This document shows, in pieces, positions 10,301 through 16,416 of a DNA stretch of 64,000 nucleotides (position 1 is its first letter; every line of letters begins with the position of its first letter). The notes under the pieces are model-generated. The model made no database searches. It had not been told where the DNA came from and was given only the letters and a program-made list of their open reading frames with translations. A program made the translations under genes and the position numbers. This stretch comes from Halomonas litopenaei (GTDB lineage Bacteria; Pseudomonadota; Gammaproteobacteria; Pseudomonadales; Halomonadaceae): the NCBI RefSeq assembly GCF_017303055.1, contig NZ_JAEKJT010000002.1, positions 1-64,000 of the forward strand, given 5' to 3'.

Positions 10301-11656
10301 CTCTGCGGCGTCCTGAATCACGATACGGTGGTCTGCCACGGCCTGATCACCATCACCATCCGTTGCCACGATCGAGAATTCCACGGCGCGCTCAAGCGTC
10401 TGATCACGCCCACCTGTGGCCGTAAACGTCCAGGTGCCGTCGGCATTAACGACAAGCACGCCATCCGGGAGGGAAATCTCATCACCCAGCGCAAAGGTAC
10501 CGTCGACTCCCGCCACCACCACCTGTGTTGATACGATGGCATCGGCGCCTTCTACCTCTTGCCAGACCCCTGAGACCTCTTCACCTTCCGATACGATGAT
10601 AGGGCCTGTCACAGTGACGTCAGGCACATCATCCAGGATGAGCACGTCAAGACTGCCCGTCGTAGTATCCCCATCCACGTCGGTGACCGTCACCACAAAG
10701 CTCTCGATCAAACCTGCATCGGTCGCCCCTGGAACGGTATCGTTGTCTACCGCTGACAGTAACTCGTAGTGATAAAAGACGGTTCCGCCTGTGCCATCAC
10801 CTGCAAATGCATCCAACCAGAGAACGCCATGGGGAGATTCGATGGACTGGGGCCCAGACGATAAGGCCAGCAGGTCCGCGAGCGTAAGCGCCACATCCGC
10901 CACCACAAGCGTATCCAACCCATCCACACTGCTGAAGGTGAAGCTGCTCGCCTGCTGGGCGGCACCACTGGACGAATCGCTGCCGCCCGTCAAACCTGAC
11001 TCACGCACCAGCAACTCGGCACTATCGATGCCAGGCGGCAAGCCGTCGATATCTTCCAACCCACCGCCAAGGCCGCTCCCGTCGGGCCCTCCGACCAAGC
11101 CTCCCAACGACACCCCATTGTCAGGAGTTTCATCCGTATCGCCGTCAACGATATCACCGACAAACAAAGGAAATTCCTGATTGTCACCGCTGTTAAGGCC
11201 GTAGTCGTATGCGAGGGGCGATACCTGTTCGAGGACGCGTAGCAAACGGACGAAGGAATGCCCGTTGTTCGCTCCCGCTCCGCCCCCCAGCCCTGCGGCA
11301 GGGTCCTCAAGAACATCGAAGGGATCCTCGCCAGCATCTAGTGCTGTCAGCAAGGCCTCAAGCTGGCTGTCACCGAGGACGCTTTCCTGGGCAAGGTCGG
11401 CGGATACCTGCGAGCGGAGGATTTCATCAAACTCGACGACCAGGTCCTCTCCTGCAGCATTCTGAGGAACCTCAAGCGACTGACCTGCAGCCAGATCCAG
11501 CGATCCCTGTCCATCTCGGCTCGCCACTGTCGCATGCCCATTTTCTCCGGCCATGAGCCGTTGGCCCGGCAACAGGATGTCCCCCGACCGTGCGAGTGTG
11601 CGCTCCCCGGTCACATCGATAATCCAGACCGTACCTTCAACAGAAGTGATATTCAT
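1385..11656 (-). CDS. Giant LapA-type RTX adhesin (T1SS substrate, 3423 aa)
   Basis: Biofilm adhesin built in the classic order. Residues 1-~140 are an N-terminal retention module with a di-alanine site PAAG at 119-122, the expected LapG-type cleavage position. A Gly-rich linker and entry domains follow. Then come eight ~282-residue repeats, each a T1SS-143 unit (motifs VLDEDGL, GQLGYDFGDDGPA, LTDLDGS) plus an Ig-like unit ending in DGDGD. A non-repeat region leads to a vWA domain near residue 2950 with a MIDAS-like DSSDS. RTX nonapeptides (GGNDTLYGQ, GGRGDDVMW) occupy ~3190-3310, and the tail is a T1SS C-terminal target domain. It is strongly acidic and Cys-poor, as expected for Ca-dependent folding outside the cell. 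The exporter genes lie directly upstream on the same strand. Neither lapD nor lapG lies in the window. The SD before the ATG is weak. Confidence 0.93.
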   Translation of the reverse strand: MNITSVEGTVWIIDVTGERTLARSGDILLPGQRLMAGENGHATVASRDGQGSLDLAAGQSLEVPQNAAGEDLVVEFDEILRSQVSADLAQESVLGDSQLEALLTALDAGEDPFDVLEDPAAGLGGGAGANNGHSFVRLLRVLEQVSPLAYDYGLNSGDNQEFPLFVGDIVDGDTDETPDNGVSLGGLVGGPDGSGLGGGLEDIDGLPPGIDSAELLVRESGLTGGSDSSSGAAQQASSFTFSSVDGLDTLVVADVALTLADLLALSSGPQSIESPHGVLWLDAFAGDGTGGTVFYHYELLSAVDNDTVPGATDAGLIESFVVTVTDVDGDTTTGSLDVLILDDVPDVTVTGPIIVSEGEEVSGVWQEVEGADAIVSTQVVVAGVDGTFALGDEISLPDGVLVVNADGTWTFTATGGRDQTLERAVEFSIVATDGDGDQAVADHRIVIQDAAEPTTPGDGGDPASAPGEVVLDEEGLPGGVIGGPGDVAGEVVSVSGQLGYDFGEDGPATGGGFTWSLEGLPQLTSQGEPLTYRLEGDGQVLLAETPDGEEVLRVAVTDVASGTFEVVLSGPLDHPLGDTEDDIVLAVGYTVTDIDGSTAEGQLDLRLDDDSPVVNLAVDEGTTVVDGQVLASEGETVTGSWVIEPGADGVGVIEVMVNDTPLTFTSLPNTSDEVTVALPQGDLTLRGDGSWSFTAATGLDNSQEQAVNVVLRVTDGDGDVSEVDISASILDAAAPTTPTDGGDPGAGPGEVVLDEDGLSGGNAGGVGDVAGEAIRVSGQLGYDFGDDGPAAIGAFAWSLRGLPALTSMGQELVYRLADDGQSLVAATDAGVEVLRVALTDLASGSFEVLLSGPLDHPQNSEEDDLSMRLGYTLTDIDGSQATGGLDIRIDDDTPVATVAPDTGTLVVDGVVQATEGETVTGTWSIQPGADSLASIEVLVNGMPLLFDRLPAVNEEASLALPQGELTLRGDGSWAFTAADGLDNSVDQVVDVVLRVTDGDGDIVEIDISGEVRDAARPTTPTDGGDPAAAPAEVVLDEDGLAGGIAGGAGDVAGEATSVTGQLGYDFGDDGPASSGAFAWSLSGLPALTSMGQAVAFTLSNDGQTLVAATQAGDEVLRVTLTDLATGAFEVRLAAPIDHAETSVEDDVSLSLAYTLTDVDGSQATGGLDIRIDDDMPVATVAPDAGTTVIGGVIQADEGETVTGQWSIQPGADGLGSIDVLINGSPLSFDRLPATSDEVSLPLPQGELTLKGDGSWSFTAAVGLDNSVAQTVDVVLRVTDADGDVVEIDVSGAINDAASPTTPSDGGDPNAAPAEVVLDEDGLAGGVAGGNGDVPGAATLVSGQLGYDFGDDGPAASGAFAWSLTGLPALTSQGQALTYRLADDGQTLVAATQEGTEVLRVSVTDLALGTFEVSLLAPLDHPENSVEDDLSLSLGYTLTDLDGSQATGGLDIRIDDDTPVASVVADEGVDVVDGVIQADEGETISGQWSIQPGADGLAGIEVVINGSPLAFDRLPDSSDSGTLTLPQGQLTLNGDGSWTFTAATGLDNSVGQLVDVVLRVTDGDGDVTEIDISGEVLDAAKPTTPSDGGDPAAGPGQIVLDEDGLAGGIAGGDGDVAGEATQISGQLGYDFGDDGPARDGAFTWSLDGLPVLTSLGEAVAYRLADSGLTVIAETASGDEVLRIALTDMTTGDFEVTLSAVVDHPQNSVEDSLSLAVGYTLTDLDGSTATGMLDIVVNDDTPTASVTTSDGTEVAGTIDVDEGATISGQWAIAGGADGLAAVDVVVNGMSLPFTALPGPADEEVLTLPQGDLTLRGDGSWSFTAATGLDNSSPQEVNVVLNVTDSDGDVVMIDISGQIRDVATPTTPTDGGDPAAAPAEVVLDEDGLVGGNAGGDGDVTGETTFASGLLGYEFGDDGPAANGAFTWSVSGLPELTSDGETLVYRLDDDGQTLLAESSSGDEVLRVALTDVVAGTFEVSLSGPLDHSESLTEDDLAFSVSYTVTDIDGSTADGHLDIRIDDDTPVASVTPDAGTTVDNGVIQTEEGATVTGVWSIQPGGDGLGAIELMVNGSPLTSVTLPGPGESTVLPLAQGELTVNGDGGWSFTAAKGLDNSLDQRIDVVLRVIDGDGDVVEVDISADIGDAVAPTTPTDGGDPDAAPAEVVLDEEGLPGGIAGGPEDVAGESTRSSGLLGYDFGEDGPATSGAFTWSLSDLPSLTSIGQALTYRLADDGQTLVAETPTGEAILTVVVTDLATGAFEVTLTGPLDHLVSSVEDDLAFTVGYTLTDLDGSTATGELDLRIDDDSPVASITPDDNVTVVDDVIQTAEGESVTGSWVVDAGADGLGAIEVVVNGSPSTFTRLPASDETTTISLPQGELVIAGDGQWTFTAATGLDNSSEQGIDVVLRVIDGDGDVTEIDISADIADAATPTTPTDGGDPAAGPGEVVLDEDGLEGGIAGGDGDVPGRVTLVSGVLGYDFGDDGAASTGAFSWSTSGLPAWTSEGEALSYSLADGGLVLLASTASGSEVLRIALVDVATGAFEVTLSGPLDHSVATTEDDLALSVGYVVTDLDGSTANGELEVRIDDDTPGPIAAESGVISEDTRGSLGLDGGYGADGSGESIGFQDGIDGTPVLDIQGNIILFNGDALGWQLSADGKELVALTSDGAIGFRVVLDEANDRYLLQTEDGERSFFTRLAVPIDGVDTITGGTEAILDLGDPDLDSQVVYSATNGVSVLDGGLVVGAGQINDGDVVRIDMVEGASRGSSGVSWDNAIRVGAFSQTIYVDGVANARATLILTAEEFTPGGGTPSDLALGADDLRILDSRGIDVSNEVRVTETAEGLRVEGIQDGWTFVLVRLEGMQSVTIKEGNGEPFRLGDVEVVRGAAPGDAYLNLGLTATDGDGDPTSGELALVVPGAGEFVVASNANNTITTSGGDDVVIADTGGSFVIVNPAGNYNLSFILDSSDSMLAEVETLRPDGAGNYTRLELLQAAMVRQLETLADFEGIVNLQLVDFDSRARTPIIFDNFGRDNLADAVSYVMGMEASGTTNFESALRAGRNFLRDMAQENSYESTAIFVTDGRPVAWIDDNGEIVIPDPLQEGTLTAMEEAIGVYNELLEYADSVHGIGIGEDSLVDYIRYFDNTDVLGEDVELTLLDGNTFSGTVGEVDIVNTEEGLNLALDTGSSVSGLEPLGNDRVFAGAGDDLVFGDTVNSDALSWTDGDTGEVFLAGEHDGMGYLGLYEFLKWSAEHGDGEPLNQDEIKRYVLDNVDDLMNLSRQDGGNDTLYGQGGNDVLIGAAGQDVLVGGRGDDVMWGGFGQDSFVWEDGDIVPDVPEVDRIEDFVLGSGDEADSLDLSGILSDGAAADISSYLIAINEGDTLVLKVKSDGGIDASGSNADLTIELAGLGGSGSGVDVLQQMLDDGQLIVE
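3900..10290. repeat. Eight tandem ~846-bp repeats inside the adhesin gene
   Basis: The codons for LDE(D/E)GL recur near 4316, 5161, 6007, 6849, 7696, 8543, 9388 and 10236, a steady period of about 846 bp (~282 aa). Units near 6.8-9.4 kb look most alike, while the outer ones differ more. In-frame periodicity and high similarity make copy-number change by recombination, and mis-assembly from short reads, both likely. Confidence 0.9.
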
Positions 11657-12028
11657 GGTTTCTACCCTGCGTCTTGCTGTTGATTAGTCATTCAAGGAGC
11701 AAACTAGGGCGCGCGGCTTTGTGACGGTAGTGTCTAGATGGTCAGTGGCGGGTAAATGCGCGGATAAAAAATCTTTAGTGCATATTTAGTACGAGTTATG
11801 GGTCTCACAAAGGCGACATAAGACAGCCGTTCAATAGCCAATAGACGACTTTTCAAACACCAATAACGACAGCTTAAAAAGCTCACGCGAATCTTTCTTC
11901 TAGGCCAAATCCTCGTACGGTCAGGAACTACTGGTTCACTTTACGGACGGCGGTATACGACACGGCACAGAAAAGCCCGAACACCTTGCGGTCTTCGGGC
12001 TTCGTGGAACTCACGTAAAGGGGATGCG
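11657..12028. other. Intergenic region between adhesin and luxR-type gene
   Basis: No gene is seen. At 11973-12002 a 9-bp inverted repeat (AAGCCCGAA / TTCGGGCTT) just past the luxR-type stop looks like its terminator, though the T run after it is short. From about 11755 to 11900 the DNA is clearly AT-rich, with a small palindrome AGCTTAAAAAGCT at 11871-11883. This is the most likely place for the adhesin promoter and its operators, but no clear -35/-10 pair stands out. Confidence 0.6.
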
Positions 12029-12628
12029 TCAACGATCTCGAGACATTCTTAAAATCAACTGCATGCGATCCTTGACGCCCAGCTTGCGGAAAACTGCACC
12101 AAGATGTGCCTTTACCGTGCGCTCGGTGATACCGAGCTCCCTGGCCACCAGCTTATTGCTCTGGCCTTCAGCCACCGCCAGGGCAACATCCTTCTCTCGC
12201 TCGGTCAGTCCTTCCAGCACATCCTGATGAACCGCAGGCGCCCCGCCCATCGCCTTGAACACCCCGCCAACCAGGCTATCCATGAGTTCAGGCCATAACC
12301 AGATTCCGCGGTGGCGCACCACGATATCGACCTGACGCAGTACTTCCGGGGTGGACAGCGCGTGCACATAGCCCCTGGCACCGGCGTTAAAGGCCTGATA
12401 GGCCTCTGCAGAATAAGGGTTGAACGACAGCACCGCCACCAACACACCCTTGGCCGTCAGACGAGAGCAAAGCCCCGTCCAGTCACCGGCCTCGACAACG
12501 ATCCAGGCAACGTCTCCCTTGATCGCATGATCCAATACACTATGGGGCGCCACGACCTCCAGATCGCTAAAGGTATCGCTCCAACGCGGTACCTCACTAC
12601 TTCCTTGATAGACCAAGTATCGCGTCAT
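12029..12628 (-). CDS. LuxR-family regulator with degenerate receiver domain
   Basis: A 199-residue protein with a response-regulator-like fold at ~1-125 and a LuxR-type helix-turn-helix at ~138-195 (LTEREKDVALAVAEGQSNK, GITERTVKAHLGAVFRKLGV). The receiver half has lost key residues. Where the phospho-acceptor Asp should follow the third strand the sequence reads WIVVEAGDW, and the Lys of the usual GYxLK is replaced (GYVHA). It probably does not respond to phosphorylation in the usual way. Its ATG overlaps the adaptor stop by one base (TGATG), so it is translated with the exporter genes, and it sits just ahead of the adhesin. A role as local regulator of adhesin expression is inferred from position. 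The GTG three bases upstream is a less likely start. Confidence 0.85.
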   Translation of the reverse strand: MTRYLVYQGSSEVPRWSDTFSDLEVVAPHSVLDHAIKGDVAWIVVEAGDWTGLCSRLTAKGVLVAVLSFNPYSAEAYQAFNAGARGYVHALSTPEVLRQVDIVVRHRGIWLWPELMDSLVGGVFKAMGGAPAVHQDVLEGLTEREKDVALAVAEGQSNKLVARELGITERTVKAHLGAVFRKLGVKDRMQLILRMSRDR

Positions 12629-14046
12629 CACCGCTCTCCCATCGCGTTACCCCACGCCCGCAACACCGGCTTCAGCAAGAACTGCATGACGGTGCGCTTA
12701 CCCGTCAGGATATCCACCTGAGCGGTCATGCCCGGGATGACTTCCACCTCACTGGCGGCCTCTTCGTCCTGCGTGCGAACACGCACCCGGTAGTAGGTAT
12801 TACCCTCTTCATCGGTCGTGGTGTCGGCGCTAATGTGCTCGAGCTCTGCCTCCAACCCCCCATATATCGAGAAGTCATAGGCTGTCAGCTTGATGGTCGC
12901 TGGAAGCCCCGGCCGCAGGAAGGCAATATCCTGAGGCGCAATCTTGGCTTCGACCACCAGCGCATCATCGGTCGGCACGATATCCACCACTTCCTGGCCA
13001 GGCTGGGCGACACCCCCGATAGTATTGATCGCAAGGCGCTGAACCACCCCATCCACCGGAGAACGAATCTCGGACAGGCGGACACGATCCTCTAGGCCCT
13101 CACTTGATTCATTCAGCGCCGAAAGCTCGCCCAGGGTCGCCGAGAGCTCCTGGCGCCATTCTGTCCGCGCCTTGGCTTCAACCTCCCGCAGCTCGCCCTG
13201 CGCCTCTACAATAGCGGCCTCGAGTCGAGACACCTGTGCCGCGGCCTGATTGCGTTCACCACTCGCACGGGAGACTTCCCGCTGCAATCTCAGTACCTCT
13301 ACCTCAGATACCGCGCCAGTCGACAGCAGTGGACGGGTCATGTTGAGTTCCTGACTGGCCAGGTTAAGCTCTCGGCTAGCGGCATTGCGGCGCGCTGCCG
13401 CTTCATTCAGCTCTGCCCTGCGCTGCTCCAAGCGCTGCTGCAGAATCTGCTTCTGCTCGTCCAGTGTCTCCAGACTGCTCTGGTACAGCTCCCGCTCCCT
13501 CGAGACGATGTTAGGCGCCTGTTCGATCAACTCCTCCGAAGGATCAAAAGAAGACCCCGTAGCCAGCGCACGCAGACGCTCCGCCTTGGCCTGCAGGGTT
13601 TCGGCCTTGGCACGGTTCTCATTGAAATTGGAGAGGAATCGGGTGGGGTCGATGCGCATCAACAGATCACCGGCCTCCACAAAGTCACCCTCGGACACTT
13701 GAATTTCCTGCACCACGCCGCCGTCGAAGCTCTGCACTCGCTGCAACTGACTGGAAGGTATCACCCTGCCGCTGCCACGGGTCACCTCGTCAATGGGGGC
13801 AAAACACGCCCACACGATGACGCAGATAATCGCTACCACGACCATATACAGCATCAGGCGCGCCCGAAGGGGGTCCTGTTGCATGCGCGCCCAGTCGGCG
13901 TCGCTGGCCCAATCGCGATTCAAGTGCGAGGCACTGACCCGGCGGGCAAACAGGCGATCAATAAAGGGGCGAAAGACTTTTCCTCCCGAGCGGGAAACTC
14001 GGCCGACGCCCTCGAATCCTTTTTGCTCGGCACTCTTGGCAGACAT
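12628..14046 (-). CDS. T1SS periplasmic adaptor (HlyD / LapC family)
   Basis: Membrane fusion protein of 472 residues linking the ABC exporter to the outer-membrane channel. It has a cytoplasmic N-terminal part, one membrane helix at ~63-85 (MLYMVVVAIICVIVWACF), a biotinyl-lipoyl half motif, a long Glu/Arg/Ala-rich coiled-coil hairpin at ~140-310, and a C-terminal beta-barrel ending in PGMTAQVDILTGKRTV, the HlyD signature region. Its start overlaps the ABC stop by one base and its stop overlaps the luxR-type start, so the three are translationally coupled. Length and layout match LapC-type adaptors for giant adhesins. Confidence 0.93.
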   Translation of the reverse strand: MSAKSAEQKGFEGVGRVSRSGGKVFRPFIDRLFARRVSASHLNRDWASDADWARMQQDPLRARLMLYMVVVAIICVIVWACFAPIDEVTRGSGRVIPSSQLQRVQSFDGGVVQEIQVSEGDFVEAGDLLMRIDPTRFLSNFNENRAKAETLQAKAERLRALATGSSFDPSEELIEQAPNIVSRERELYQSSLETLDEQKQILQQRLEQRRAELNEAAARRNAASRELNLASQELNMTRPLLSTGAVSEVEVLRLQREVSRASGERNQAAAQVSRLEAAIVEAQGELREVEAKARTEWRQELSATLGELSALNESSEGLEDRVRLSEIRSPVDGVVQRLAINTIGGVAQPGQEVVDIVPTDDALVVEAKIAPQDIAFLRPGLPATIKLTAYDFSIYGGLEAELEHISADTTTDEEGNTYYRVRVRTQDEEAASEVEVIPGMTAQVDILTGKRTVMQFLLKPVLRAWGNAMGER

Positions 14047-16235
14047 CAGCTGGCCCTCCCGATTTGGCCCTTGCGCAGCGCATCCATGACGCTGTCACGC
14101 TCACCATCCGCCACGATCTTGCCAGAATCAATAACCACGATACGATCTACCAGCGACAGCAGCGAGGTACGATGCGTCACCACGACCACCGTCTTGCCAC
14201 TTGCAAACTCATTGAGGTTGCGCTTGAAGGCCTCCTCGCTGGCATGGTCCATCGCGCTAGTCGGCTCATCAAGCAGGAGAATCGAGGGATCGTGCACGAT
14301 GGCCCGTGCGATCGCCACGGCCTGCTTCTGCCCTCCAGATAGCATCTGTCCACCTTCCCCGACCTGCAGCTCCACCCCTTGGGGGTGCGTGCTGACCAGG
14401 CTGTCCAGGCCACTGATACGAATCGCCTTGAGCAGCAGGTCGTCATCGACACCCTCGCTACCGGCACCGGCAACGATGTTTTCCTTCAATGAGCCAAAAA
14501 ACAGACGCACGTCCTGCGGGACATAGCCGATATGCCGCCTGAGCTGCAGAGGGTCCAGCTGGCGAATATCGACATCATCGATCAGCACCGAGCCCGCAGT
14601 TGGCTGATACAACCCCAGCAACAGCTTCTGCAGCGTAGTCTTGCCACAGCCTACACGCCCCAGCAAGGCGACTTTCTGACCCGGAGCGATGGACAGACTG
14701 ATGTCGCGCAGACTGTCCGTCTCGGCCTGGGGATAGCGAAAGGTCACCTTGTCGAACTTCACCAGCCCCTTGACGGCAGGCCGGTCGATATAACTCTTGT
14801 CCTCGCGCTCGACCGGCATTTCCATCACGCGATCCAGCGATTCGAGCGCCGTCGCGGACTGGTGATACTGAGCCAGCAGCGCTGCTGCCTGGCTGACCGG
14901 GGCCAGAGCCCGCGACGACAGCATATAGGCGGCGATAAGCCCCCCCTGGGACAGATCGCCCTTGATGATCAGATACACGCCGATCAAGATGACGCAGATG
15001 CCGACCGTGTTCTGCGTCCACTGGGCAATGCTGGTCACCGATGTTCCCAGAAATTTCAGCTGTGCGCCTGTGCGAGACAGAAACGCACTGGCCTGCTCCC
15101 ACTGCCCCTGAATCCGGCTCTCGCCACGCAGCGACTTGACGGTTTCCAGTTGGGACACTGACTCAACCAGGGTGGCGTTGCGCTGAGCGCCGACCTTGAG
15201 CGTGGTGTCAGAGAGGTCATGTAGCTTGCCTTGAGCACCAAGGGCATACAGCAAAATAAAGATCACTCCAGCAACAATGGGGATGACCAACGCCGGACCA
15301 ATCAGGCCGATAATGGCGATAAACATGATCACAAAAGGCAGATCGACCATGGCGATGACAGTGGCAGACCCGATAAAGCTGCGCACGGACTCGAAGGACT
15401 GCAACATGGCCACGAAGGACCCCGTCGAGGCCGGCTTCGCCTCCATGCGCATCCCCATCACCCGTGCCATGATACGGGACGATAGCTTGACATCGGCCCT
15501 GCTCGCCGCCAGGTCGACAAAACTCGATCGCATCAAGCGCAACGTCAGATCGAACGCCAACACAATCAGCACCCCAGCCGACAGCACCCAAAGCGTCTCG
15601 GTGGCATGGTTTGGCACCACACGGTCATAAACGTTGAGCACGAACAGCGGCATCGCCAGCGCAAAGATATTGATGGCGATGGAACCCAGGATGACATCCC
15701 TGTAGAGGCGACGATTCTCCTTGATAACCCCCCAGAACCAGTGTCCCGAACGTTTTTCGTTCACGTCCTTGGTGCGAGCGTCGAAACGGAATCTGGGGCG
15801 AACGTAGATGGCCGTCCCGCTGTAGCGCTCGTGCAGCTCATCCAGGCCAATCTCGACAGCAGACTGACCCAGCTCGGGATACACGACAGTTGCCGTGCGC
15901 GCCTTCACGTTCATGTCAACAAGAGCGCAAGCACGCCCAGGCTCGAGCAACAGGACCACCGGAAATAGAGCCGGATTCAATTGCACAAGGCGGCTCTTGA
16001 TGATTCTCGCCGTCAGGCCGGCACGTTCCGCCGCTCGGGGAAAGATCCCCGGCGTCAGTGCCCCATCTTCCAGGGGCAGGCCTGCGGTCAAGGAATCTGC
16101 GTTGACGTCATGATCATGGTAATGAGCTACCGCCAGCAGCACTTCCAGAAGTTCATCCTTGACGGGGGAACCACTCCCTTCCTGCGTTTCCGGTTCAGAC
16201 GGTGCAGCATCCGCTGCGACTCGAGAATCGTCCAC
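14046..16235 (-). CDS. T1SS ABC exporter (LapB type) with C39-like domain
   Basis: A 729-residue half-transporter that energises adhesin export. Residues ~27-155 are a C39 peptidase-like domain without the catalytic Cys (the segment reads AVAHYHDHD) and without the usual His, so it is a substrate-docking CLD and not a protease. Membrane helices span ~180-450. The ATPase domain has Walker A GRVGCGKTT near 525, signature LSGGQ near 632, Walker B ILLLDEP near 655 and the H-loop His in VVVTHR near 688. The next gene begins on its stop codon. The outer-membrane gene lies upstream across a 181-bp gap. Closest recalled match: LapB/RtxB-type exporters. Confidence 0.94.
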   Translation of the reverse strand: MDDSRVAADAAPSEPETQEGSGSPVKDELLEVLLAVAHYHDHDVNADSLTAGLPLEDGALTPGIFPRAAERAGLTARIIKSRLVQLNPALFPVVLLLEPGRACALVDMNVKARTATVVYPELGQSAVEIGLDELHERYSGTAIYVRPRFRFDARTKDVNEKRSGHWFWGVIKENRRLYRDVILGSIAINIFALAMPLFVLNVYDRVVPNHATETLWVLSAGVLIVLAFDLTLRLMRSSFVDLAASRADVKLSSRIMARVMGMRMEAKPASTGSFVAMLQSFESVRSFIGSATVIAMVDLPFVIMFIAIIGLIGPALVIPIVAGVIFILLYALGAQGKLHDLSDTTLKVGAQRNATLVESVSQLETVKSLRGESRIQGQWEQASAFLSRTGAQLKFLGTSVTSIAQWTQNTVGICVILIGVYLIIKGDLSQGGLIAAYMLSSRALAPVSQAAALLAQYHQSATALESLDRVMEMPVEREDKSYIDRPAVKGLVKFDKVTFRYPQAETDSLRDISLSIAPGQKVALLGRVGCGKTTLQKLLLGLYQPTAGSVLIDDVDIRQLDPLQLRRHIGYVPQDVRLFFGSLKENIVAGAGSEGVDDDLLLKAIRISGLDSLVSTHPQGVELQVGEGGQMLSGGQKQAVAIARAIVHDPSILLLDEPTSAMDHASEEAFKRNLNEFASGKTVVVVTHRTSLLSLVDRIVVIDSGKIVADGERDSVMDALRKGQIGRAS

Positions 16236-16416
16236 ATGTACCTCTTCTGTAGGCCGATAGCATTGCCGATAACTGAAACGTAGCGCTCCCGCCGGCGAGC
16301 AGGCACGCTACGCTTATCACTTCGGTGCCGAGATCACTACGCTTCAGTGTCCGGCGACGTTCGACATCCATGCGGAGAGCACGACGACACTATCGTCATG
16401 CTCCCCGCGACTGGCA

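Noticed and set aside
1385..11656. Possible second gene pair hidden inside the adhesin locus, such as lapD or lapG
   Set aside because: The minus-strand frame is continuous for 3423 codons and no other frame shows protease or GGDEF/EAL motifs.
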